A stretch of DNA of 64,000 nucleotides from Tardiphaga sp. Lineage in GTDB: Bacteria; Pseudomonadota; Alphaproteobacteria; Rhizobiales; Xanthobacteraceae. The notes under the pieces were generated by a model, which did not search any database, was not told the DNA's origin, and saw only the letters and a program-made list of their open reading frames with translations. Where the stretch lies: contig JASBVG010000078.1 in NCBI GenBank assembly GCA_030147505.1, forward strand, positions 1-64,000, given 5' to 3'. The position numbers were made by a program, and so were the translations under genes. Positions 1 through 12,000 of this stretch are shown here, in pieces; the stretch's first letter is position 1, and every line of letters starts with the position of its first letter.

Positions 1-1
1 T

Positions 2-3000
2 GCGCCGACGCAGAGCGTCGACGGCAATGGACAGACGCAGGTCAATATCCGTCAGCAGGCCCAGCAGGCAATCCTCAACTGGCAGTCGTTCAATGTCGGT
101 GCGCGCACCACGCTGACCTTCGATCAGGGCGGCAACGCCAATTGGGTCGCGCTCAATCGCGTCACCAATGCCACGACGCCGAGCCAGATCCTCGGCAATA
201 TCAAGGCTGACGGTCATGTCTATGTGATCAATCAGAGCGGCATCATCTTTGGTGGCAACAGCCAGGTCAATGTCGGATCGCTGATCGCTTCTACCGCCGG
301 CATCACCGACGCTCAATTCACGGCCAATGGAATCTACAGCACGGGCAGCGGCAGCAACTATGCGCCGAGCTTCGAAGCGGCGGGCGGCAAGGTCGTGGTC
401 GAGGCTGGTGCGTTGATTGCGACACGCACGCCGACCTCGGTGACGTCGGGCGGCGGCTATGTGCTGATGATCGGCTCGCAGGTGGTGAATGCCGGCACGA
501 TCTCAACACCGAAGGGGCAGGCGCTGCTCGCAGCCGGAGACGATTTCATCATCCGCCGCGGGCTTGGCACCGATGCGAACATCAGTTCTACGACGCGGGG
601 CAATGAAATCTCGCCGGTGATCGCCGCGAACAGCACGAACGGTCTGGTCCGCAACAACGGCCTGATCCTCGCGCAGCAGGGCGACATCACGCTGGCGGGC
701 CGCGAACTGGTGCAGGGCGGGGCGCTGATCTCGACCACCTCGGTGAACACCCGCGGCACCATTCATCTGCTCAACAGGGCGTCCGACAGCGCCGGAAGCA
801 TCTTGCTGGCGGATGGCAGCGTCACGGCGGTGCTGCCTGAACTTGGCAGCAAGGAGACCGCGCTGGACAGCCAACGTCAGACGCTGATTGCGGCCTCGGA
901 TGCGGCCAACCTGGTTCGTGCCAGCAGTGCGGCAGGGACGTTCGACAATCTCTCGCTGCTTGCCGATCGCCAGGACCAGTCGCGCATCGAGATCGTCAGC
1001 GGCGGCAGTGTCGTGTTCAGAGGCGGGTCCTACACCGCCGCGCAGGGCGGCCAGATCGCCATCTCCGCAACCAGGCGCATCACCACCGAGAGCGGCGCGA
1101 CGCTCGATGTGTCGGGCGTGCGCAATGTCGCGCTGTCGGTCGCGTCGAACAACATCAAGGTCAACGTGCAGGGCAACGAACTGCGCGACTCCCCGCAGAA
1201 CCGGGATTCGGATGTTCTCAAGAGCAACGATGTCTGGATCGACGTTCGCAATCTGACCTTCGTGCCGGCCGGCACCGGCGGCTATGCTTCGGATCGGTAC
1301 TACACACCGGGCGGCCTGCTGGAGGTCGGCGGCTATCTTGGCACCACCGCGCACCGGATCGGCGAATGGGCGGCGGTCGGCGGCAGCATCACGCTGGCTG
1401 CGCCGGAAGTGGTCGCACAGAAAGGCGCCACATTCGATCTGTCCGGCGGCTCGCTGGATTATGCTGCGGGCTGGATCCGTTCCACCAACCTCGTCGGCAG
1501 CGACGGCCGCCGCTACAGCGTCGACAACGCACCGGCCTGGCTCGACTTCGTCAATTTTGCCGGCGGCTTTGCGCGCATGCACAACATCCAGGGCAAGCAG
1601 GACGACCGCCTGACCGAAATCTGGACCACGGTGTTCGACCGCGGCCGCACCTCGCTGCGCTGGGAGGATGCCTATACGGTCGGCCGCGACGCCGGACGCC
1701 TGGTGCTGTCGGCGCCGACGGTGCTGATGGATGCCGACATTATCGCGGACGTGATCAATGGCCGTGGCCAGAACAAGTCGCGGCCGACCACGGTGACCGA
1801 CGGCTACAAGCTCGGCCAGCGGCAGGTCGCGCTCGAGGGCGCGCTGATCCTCGGTAACTACAATGCAGGCGGGTTTGTCGGCGGGGTCGCCAGCGACGTC
1901 CGGATCACGCGCAGCGGACCGTCATCCGTTGGCGCGACCGATCCGATCGCGCAGAATCGCATCAATACCGCCTGGTTAGATGGCGAATATCTGTCCCGCC
2001 TCGGGCTCGGCCGCATCGAACTCGCCACCAGCAAGACTGCGGCGGTCGATGCCGATGTCAGCCTCGCCGATGGCGGCAGGTTCAGCATCATTGCGCCGAA
2101 CACGGTGATATCCGCAAAGATCACGGCGCATGGCGGTGACATCACGGTCACCAATATTTACGCGACACAGAGCGGCATGCCGACCGGCGGCATGGGAACA
2201 GTGACGCTCAAGGACGGCGCCGTTCTCGACGTCAGCGGCGTCTGGACCAACAATCTGATCGATCGCGAGGACCTCACCGGTCAGGCTTTCGTCAATGGTG
2301 GCTCCGTGCGTCTCGAGGCGACCGGCGATGTGCGGTTCGAGCGCGGCAGTCTCATCGAAGCGTCATCAGGTGCTGTACTGTCGCTAAGCGGCGCACTGTC
2401 GGGTGGCCGCGGCGGCGATGTCAGCCTGATCGCGGACAGCACGCAGCTCGGAACCATGTCCGGCGGTGCGCTCACGCTTGATGGCGACATCCGGGCTTAT
2501 GGTGTCACCGGCGGCGGCACGTTGAAGGTCGGGACCGGCCCGGCCATTGCCATCGGCGGCAGCCTCCTGGGCCAGAATGGCATGCTGCGGGCCGGAGAGC
2601 GGGCGCCGGTCAATCTGACGACGACCGAGGCATTCACGGTCGCGGCGGGCCAGGCCATGCCGTTCGACTATCGATTCACGAAGACAGTGGCTGCGCCGGG
2701 TGAGGCACTTACCGGTGCGCCGAATTTCTCAGCGAGCAATCCGGTTACGCTCGCCGCAGATTGGACGCCGCCGCTGGCAACCAATTTCGCGAGCTATACG
2801 TTGCTCGTCGACAATGTTCCGGTGCAGGTGGCGTTCAATTCGCAGCCGACGATCCGCGCAGGGGCCACGATCACCGTGATCGGAAACGGTGGAAACTTCC
2901 CGTCAGGCTATATCGTTCCGGGCAACGTCTTTCCCGGTGGTTTGCCGATCGCGCCGGTGACCATCATACTCGCGGCTGGGCAACTCGCGCCGTCCGCGAT

Positions 3001-6000
3001 TACATTTGCTGCCGGCACCTTGCTGCCTGCAGGCGCACAGCTACCCTCTGCGATCGCAGTCAAACCGCTGTTGTCACTGGATGCCGGTTTCTTCAGTCGC
3101 GGGTTTTCGAACTATCAGATCAACGGACATCAGGGCGTGGTGGTCGCGCCGGATGCGACGATCGATGCGGTTACGCCGGTCTATCGCATGACTGCGGACA
3201 GCGTCGCTTCTGCCAGCGGCGCCCGGATTTCGGACGTCCTCGAACTCTGGACGCCGCCGCTTCAGCTTGAAAACGCCGCAAAAGCCGTTCTGACCCAACG
3301 TGCTGGTGCAAGCATCACGCTCGCTTCGGGCGACATGTCCGCGGCGAGAGGCCAAGGATATATCGAAATCGGTCGCGGCGCGACGTTGCGGGTGGATCCA
3401 TCGCAGTCGATCCGACTCGAAACGCCTGGCCAGATCACTGTCGATGGCGCATTGATCGCGCCCGGCGGGCGGATCGATATCATCCAGCAGAACAATCTCG
3501 GTCCTGCCAATCTGACGGCCGAAGCAAATCCCGGCGCGCGTTCGATCTGGATCGGCGAGCATGCGCTGCTCGACGTATCGGGCCGCAGCTATCTTGCGCG
3601 CGATCGTGGCGGTCGCGTCTATGGTACCGTCCTCGATGGCGGAACGATCACCATCGGTGCTGCAACCAGCCAGTTGCTGAGCGAAAGCGAATTTGCCAAG
3701 GCTGCCGAATCCTTCGTGGTCGTTCGTGCCGGGGCCGTCCTGAACGCTTCGGGCACCAGTGGAGCCATCGACGTCCTGCAGTCGGACGGCACGATGCGAT
3801 TGACCGACGTTGCGAGCAACGGCGGAACGATCGCCATCAGCTCCTATAACGGGCTTTATCTTGACGGCACGCTCAAGGCCGCGGCCGGTGGGGCAGGAGC
3901 GGCCGGCGGCGTGCTGGCACTCACCTTGGAGACGCCCGCTTATCTGCAAACCGACAATCCATCGCAGTCGGTGCGCAACATTCGTGAACTCGTCGTCACG
4001 CAGGACACGCAGCCGAGCCTGCTGCCAGCAACGCTGGGGGCCGGCGTCACGGATGCCGCGCTTGCAATCGGCAAGGGCCGGATTTCCGCCGCGCAGATCG
4101 CCGCCGGCGGCTTTGGCGACGTGCGCCTGTTCGCGCGGGAATTCTTCACCTTCGATGGCAATGTGACGCTCAGCACCGGTCAAGCGATCCGGCTCTATCA
4201 GGGATTCCTCACGAATACCGTTGCAGGAGCAAACGTCAGTTTGGCCGCGCCCTATGTGCTGCTGTCCGGGCGCACGGGCGTCGATACGAGCTTCCGTGTG
4301 GTGCCAACTCTGGGAACAAATTGGGCGTCGTCGGCCCAATCGTTGGGCGGCACCTTGCGGATCGACGCCGATCATATCGACATCGGCGCCATGGTGCGCG
4401 TCGGTGCGCGCGGCACACCGATGGACGGAAGCGCGCTGATCGACCGCCGGGGTTATGATGACGTGATTTTGTCGAGCCGCGGCGACATCCGCTTCCTCGG
4501 CAATGGCAATCTTCCCACCACGCTGATCGCCGACGGCGATCTGACGCTGATCGGTGCGCAGGTTTATCCGGACTCCGGAGCACAAGCGCTGGTCACCGCC
4601 GGCCTCAAGCCGGGCGGTCTCTATCTCGATCCGGCTCGTCGATTGACGATCGGCCGGGCGGAAGGCGTCCCAACGCCGCTGGTGCCGCTGTCGGTCGGCG
4701 GCCAACTCACGCTTTCGAGCGCGACGATCGTGCAAGGCGGCATTTTGCGTGCGCCATTGGGAGGCATCATTTTGCAGGGCGGCTGGACAGGCATCAATAC
4801 GTCCGCGATAGGCGCGGTCCGGCTGCTGGACGGTAGCCTCACCTCGGTGAGCGGAGCAGGATTGTTGCTGCCCTATGGCGGCACCATCGACGGCCTCAAA
4901 TGGATATTCAACGGCAAGGACGCCGAATTGCTGCCACTCGGCGGTATCAATGGCAATACGTTTGCGCGAGGCATCCAGTTCCAGGGCCGGTCACTCGCTC
5001 TGGATCAGGGCGCGGTGCTCGACCTGTCCGGCGGTGGTGAACTGATCGGCGCCGGCTTTGTCAGTGGCCGCGGCGGTTCGGTCGATATCCGCACGACGGC
5101 ATTGGCCAATGCCAATCCGGGCAACCGCTACAGTTCGTCCAGCAATGCGGTCTTTGCTATCGTACCGTCGCGGTCTGGCGGCTATGCACCGTCGAAGACG
5201 TCGGACAGTGGCACGGCGCCGAAGATCGGTCAGCAGATCACCATTCCGGCGGGAGTGCCCGGCCTTGCGGCAGGCACTTACACGTTGATGCCGTCCGAAT
5301 ATGCGCTGTTGCCCGGCGCCTTCCGCGTTGAGATCGGCGCCAAGCAGACCAATCTCTCTGGCGTTACCGCATTGCCGGACGGATCGTTCATCGTTTCCGG
5401 GCGCTACGGGACGACGGGAACCGATATCCGCGATGCACTGGCCAACAGGATGATCGTCACGCCGGCGTCGGTCACCAGAACCTTGAGTCTGTATAACGAA
5501 ACCAGCTTCCGCGATTACGTTCTCGCCGAAGCGAGCCGCACCGGCAATGTTCGCGCGATGTTGCCGGCCGATGCCGGTACGCTGCAAATGGTTTTCAACG
5601 GCCCGTCGCTCGACGTGCCGGCATTGCGGATCGACGGCACAGTGTCGTTCGCTCCGGATGCCGGCGGCTTGGGTGGAACGGCGTCCGCGACCGGCACGAC
5701 GATGGAAGTCACTGCCGGCGGGCGCACCTCAGGTTTCACCGGCGTTTCGATCGATGCAGCCGCGTTGACGGCGCTCGGAGCGGCACGCCTGGGGATCGGT
5801 GCCATGCCGTCCACGACGAAATTCTCGCGCAACGTTGTCTTGTTAGGACCGAGCGCCGACAGCGTGATCATACGCGACGGTGCCGTTCTGCGGGCCTCCG
5901 AGATCATCGTAGGCAGCGCACGCTCCACAGGCAGCATTGTCATTGAGGGTGGAGCTGTTCTCAGCACCATCGGCATGGGCAACGCGGGCTACGACGCGGC

Positions 6001-9000
6001 CTTGGGCTTCGTTCATCGGATTGGCGTTTCTAGTGTCCTTATCGTCTCCAACTCCTTGATCACGCTCCTGCCGGACAATACGGCCGTCAGCAATGGCGGC
6101 GGCAGGATCGAGATCGGTCTCACTGGCACGCGGCCGGCTGAATTGTACGGCGAGGGCACGATCGGCTTCGCCACTCGCAACACGGTGCGGATCGGCGACA
6201 ATGCGCGTTACGGCGCGCGCGACATCGCCTTCGCCATGGAGACTGTCAATTTCGGCGAACAGGCGGCGCTGGACGCTGCTGCGGCGGCGGGCGTGCTGCC
6301 GACAGGCTTGAACTTCAACCAGGCCGCATTGACGCGATTGCTCGCCGGTAACCAGGGCGCTGGCATTCCGGCGATCCGGACATTGACGCTTTCGGCGCTC
6401 AAATCGATGAACTTCTTCGGCACCCTCGCGCTCGATGCGCGCGGCGGTGACGGCAAAGCCGGCCTCGAAGGGCTGATCCTCAATACGCCAGCCATCTATG
6501 GTCTCGGCAGCGCGTCCGAGACGGCGTCCATCAAGGTCGGGACGCTGTACTGGAATGGCATTCTCAACGAGGCCGCAATTTCCAATCCTGTCAGCCAGAC
6601 GCCGGGCGCCGTCCTCGCGGGTGGTGCCGGCACCGGCCATGGGCGGCTGTCGATCGAGGCGGATACATTGATGTTCGGCCCCGGCCCCTATGCGCAGCCG
6701 CGTCCGCAATTTGCGCTCGACAAACTCGTGCTTGGCTTCGGCAGCGTCGATTTCAAGGCAACCCAGCGTATCACCAGCAATGGTAACGGCACGCTCACCA
6801 TCTATGAGCAGGCCGGAACCGGAGGCGCGTCCGGCACGGGCGGCGCGCTCTCGCTGACCGCACCGGTGCTGACGGGCGAGGCCGGATCGATCAACAAGAT
6901 CACCGCCGGCGGCGCCATCGTCGTGGCTGCCGCGACGACTGCTGCGGATACTGCTGGCGGTCTCGGTGCGGAGATCGGTCTCAAGGGCGCGAGCATTCTG
7001 GTCGCGGGTAACGTTCTGCTGCCGTCGGGCAAGCTGACGCTGGAGGCGGCGGGCGATGTCCGTATCGCCTCAGGTGCGACGCTCGATCTGTCGGGCCGTG
7101 TCGTGCAGATGTACGACCAGCTCCGCGCCACACCGGGCGGGCATGTCGTCATCGAAAGCGCGCATGGCAATGTGACGCAGGAGGCCGGCTCGATCATCGA
7201 CGTGTCGGCGACCTACAATCAGGCCGGCTCGCTCTCGGCCACCGCGCTCGATGCGGCGGCCGGGCAGGTGGCCCTGATGGGCACAATACGCGGCAGCGCC
7301 AGCGGCTATTACGATGCCGGCGGCACCTATGTGCCATGGCTCTCGGCCAGCGTGATGGTACGTGCGCAGACCATCGTGGACTTCGCGGGGCTCAATGCGC
7401 GCCTTGGCGACGGCGGCGTGTTCGGTGCGCGCAGCTTCCAGATCAAGCAGGGCGATCTCGTCGTCGGTGACGAGCTCAAGGCGAACAGCATCACGCTGTC
7501 GGTCGATGGCGGCAGCCTGACGGTGACCGGCCGTGTCGATGCGAGCGGCGAGCGCGTCGGCACCATCCGGCTTGCCGCCCGCGACGGGTTGACGCTGACC
7601 TCGGGCGCCGTGCTCGATGCCCATGGCACCAAGCTCCGTGTCGATAGTTACGGACAACCGATCGATGCGGCCAACCGTCCGGTGATCGAACTCACTGCGG
7701 CACAGGGCATGCTGACGCTGTCGCCCGACGCCACCATCGATCTGCGTTCGGCGGATTCCGTCGCGCGCGGTTCGCTGGTGCTCAACGCGCCGCGCGTCGG
7801 CGCCGATGACGTGGCAATCGCAGCATCGGGCCCGCTCAACATTCTTGGCGCGCGAACCATCGCGCTCAACGCCTTCCGCAGCTACACGCCTGCCGACGGC
7901 ATCATCGATCAGGCCTATATGAACGCCATCCATGCGGACAGCACGGCCTTCATCGATGCCGCGCTGCTCAACGGCGCGCTGCGCGGCCGCATCGCCGGAC
8001 TGACCGCCTATACGAATGCGTTCCATCTGCGCCCCGGCGTCGAGATCGCCAGCACCGGCAAACTGACGATTTCCGGCGATATCGACCTGTCGGGCTATCG
8101 CTATAACAGCCTCAATCCGCTGACGCAGAAGACCGGCGTCTATGGCTCGGGCGAAGCCGCGGCGCTGACGATCCGCGCGGGCGGCGATCTCGACGTCAAG
8201 GGCAGCATCAATGACGGTTTCGCACCGCCGCCGGGAACGCCGGATGACAAGGGATGGTTGAGTTCGATCGTCACCTTCCCGGGCGGCGTGGTCACGGCGC
8301 CGTACAATCTTCCGGCAGGCGCGATCGTGCCCAAGGGCGCTACATTTGCGACGGGGACGGTGCTCGACTTCGATGCGAAGTTCGAACGGGTGGTGATGGC
8401 CGAGGCTGGCAGGCCGACGACAGTCCGGTTCAATCTCGCGGAAGCATATGCGGTAAGAACGGGCGAGCCGCTTCCGATCTACACCGAGAATTGGGACGGC
8501 TTTGTCGTCACAAGCAACTACACCGTGGGTGGCGGAGGCGACACAGTATTTGTGGGTGACCGCGAGTACTATGCAGGTGACGTAATTCCCGCAGGGACCT
8601 TTATCTATTTCGCTTTCATGGGTGCCGGTTCGATTGCGCCGGTAGATACCGTCCTGCCCAGGGGAACGGTGATTCAGCCGGGAGCAGTGTTCTCAAGATC
8701 GCTCTATGGTCCAGCACCGTCTATCCAAGCCAATGTCGCCATGCCGGCGCTCGTCAAGCTGACCAGCGACTACACGATCACCTCCAGCATGGTTGCCACC
8801 GGCACCATCGTCACGCCTACGCGTACTTATAACAGTGGCGAGACTATCGCCGCCGGTACGGTGCTGGCAGCAGGCTCCACGCTCGGGACGGGTACCATTC
8901 TGCCCTTCTCTGTTGAGGTGGAAAACGTCCTTTGGCCCAAGGGAATTCCGTTGGCGTTCACCTCATCGACGGTGACACTGGCTGCGGACTCGGTCCTGAC

Positions 9001-12000
9001 GTCTAGCGGCGTGCTCCCAGCCGGCACGACGGGAATTCCCTCGCTCTCGCTTCGTCAAGGCAAGCTCTGGGCGGTTGCACCGATGCTGGCCTCCGGATCG
9101 GAGTCATGGTCTCTGCGGCTGGCCGCAGGGTCCGATATCGCAGCCGCGGATAGCCGGGCGCTATCGTCAGCGAGCAGCCTCGCAGGCGCGGGTAGCCTCA
9201 CGCTCGACGACCTGCACTACATCAATCTCGACAATACGGCGCTGCCACGGTCCGAGGCGCTCAGCGTGCTGCGCACGGGCACAGGCGATCTCGATCTGCT
9301 TGCTGGCCGGAATTTCGTCCAGAAGAGTCTGTTCGGCGTCTATACGGCAGGAACCCAATCGGCGCCGCTTCTGGCCGCCGATGGCAGCAATCCCTACGAT
9401 CTCGCGCGGGGCGTCACCAATGGCAGCGTGCTGGGGCCGGAATCCGGCGGACGCGAGCGGCTCGTCGATGGCGGTGCCAACAGCATCTATCAGGCTTGGT
9501 ATCCCGAACTCGGCGGCAATGTGCTCGTCGCGGCGCAGGGTGATGTCTATGGCTACGCACTCGGTAATGCCGTCAATTCCGTTGACAATGCCGCGTCCAG
9601 CGGCCGTATCGGCAACTGGCTGTGGCGCCAGGGCGGAGCGGTGGCGGGCCAGCAGGCGGCATGGTGGATCAATTTCGGCACCTATGTGCGCGATACGTCC
9701 GGAGCGATCGCAGGCGACGCTGTTCAATTGACGGGCTTCTCCGGCATCGGTGCGCTGGGCGGTGGCAACGTCACGGTGCGGGCGGGCGGCAATGCCGGTG
9801 TTACCCAGGGGATGGGATCGACCAACTATCCTGTCACCCAGGCGCTCAATCTGGCGATCGGCGGCACCGGCCGCGTGACGACCGATGGCCGGCTGATCCT
9901 TACCGGCGGCGGCGACCTCACGCTCGATGTCGGCGGCAAGCTCAATGGCCTGCCGCCCAGGATCAATCCAAGCATGATGTCCGACAGGTCGGTCAGTGAA
10001 TATGACGGCACGCTCACCAATCTGCGTGGGGCGATCATGGTGAATGCCGGTTCGATCGGCATGGTGCAGCTCAGCTATGGCTCGACCGCGCTCGATCCGC
10101 GCGCGGCGCAACTGTTCACGGCGAATGCGGGAATCGGAGCCGGCGGCATGATCGTCGCGCCGGGCGACGCGACGGTGCAGATGTCGGCGCGTGGCGATCT
10201 CGTGCTTGGCGGCGCCGCAGATCCCGGCCGCGTGGATATCCAGAACACCACGCCCTATTCGTTCGCGCAGAACGGAACGGTGACCGACTATGCCGGCGGC
10301 GGACGCACCGGCTTCAGCCTTTGGACTGGGCGAACCGCGATCGACCTGTTGGCGACGGGCGGCAATCTCACGCCGGTCGCGCCATCTTCCACGCGCAGCA
10401 GCGCCAAGTATATGGACAATCCGACCGGCGACAATCGCGATCTGTATCCGTCGATCCTGCGTGCCGTCGCTGCCGAAGGCAGCATCTATTACGGCCCGTC
10501 GGACAGAAGGAACAATCTGGTTCTCGCGCCGTCCGCCAATGGACAGCTCGAACTGCTGGCTGGGGGATCGATCTATGCCGGCGGCTATGCCATCAGCATG
10601 TCCGGTGCCGATGCTTCGACCCTCGCGACGCCGTTCCGCCCGGCCTTCCTGGGCGGCGTGAACGCGCATACCAATGTCAGCGCCAATGCGCTGATACTCT
10701 CGCCCTACGCGCTGTTCGCCTTCGGTGCCGACACGATCACGACCAACCTGCATGCCGGCGATACAAATCCGGCACGCATTTACGCCGTCGACGGCGACAT
10801 CGTCGGCTTCAATACGGGCACGACCTATGAATTCAACGCGCTCACCCCGCGCAATCCGATGACGTGGCGCGTGGCGGCCAAGCCGATGTGGATCATAGCA
10901 GGCCGCGATATCGTCTCGCTGGGAACAACGCGCGGTGGCTTTGCTCCGGATTTGGGAGTGACAATTGCAACAGTGACGGCCGGATTGGTCGCGCACAGCA
11001 ATCCCGACGACGTGTCGATCCTCTCGGCGGGCCGCGACATCGTCTATGCCAATCTGCAGGTTGCGGGGCCGGGCACGCTCGAAGTCTCGGCAGGCCGCAA
11101 CATCCTGCAGGAGGATCGTGGCTCCTTCACCTCGATCGGTCCGGTCGCTACCGGCGACAGCCGGCCGGGTGCGTCCATCGCACTGATGGCCGGCATGGCG
11201 AACGGCGCCGACTGGAATGCAATCCGCGCGGCCTATCTCGATCCCGCGCGACAGGCCGATGCCGACATTCCATTGGCTGAGCAAACGGGCAAGGTCGCAA
11301 AGGTCTATACGAAGGAATTGGCCGTCTGGCTGCTGGGCCGCTACGGCTTCAAGGGCAGCGATGCGGATGCGCTCGCCTATTTCGACGCTTTGGCGCCGGA
11401 GCAGCAGCGCATCTTCCTGCGGCAGGTCTATTTCGACGAACTGCGGGAAGGTGGCCGCGAATACAACAACACGGCCAGTAAACGCTTCGGCAGCTATCTG
11501 CGTGGACGCCAGATGATCGCGACGCTGTTCCCGGGACAGGGATCCGCCGCACGAGCGGCGAAGCTGCCCGGCGACATCGTGATGTTCGGTGGCTCGGGCG
11601 TGCATACGGATTTCGGCGGTGACATCGAGATGCTGACGCCGACCGGACAGATCGTGGTCGGCGTGCAGGGGGCGGTGCCCCCGGCCAGCGCGGGTGTCGT
11701 GACGCAAGGCGCGGGCGACATCCGACTCTTTAGTGAAGGGTCGATACTGCTCGGCCTGTCGCGCATCATGACGACCTTTGGCGGCGACATCGTCGCCTGG
11801 TCGGCGACCGGTGATATCAATGCCGGCCGCGGCGCCAAGACGACCGTGATCTACACGCCGCCGAAGCGCACCTATGACCGCTATGGCAGGGTGACGCTGG
11901 CGCCGCAGGTGCCGTCGTCTGGCGCGGGCATCGCCACGCTTAACCCGATCCCCGAAGTGCTGCCTGGCGACATCGACCTGATCGCGCCGCTCGGCACCAT

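Noticed and set aside
3074-4735. A 553-codon minus-strand frame in the haemagglutinin region
   Set aside because: Same reasons: antisense shadow without motifs or ribosome binding site.
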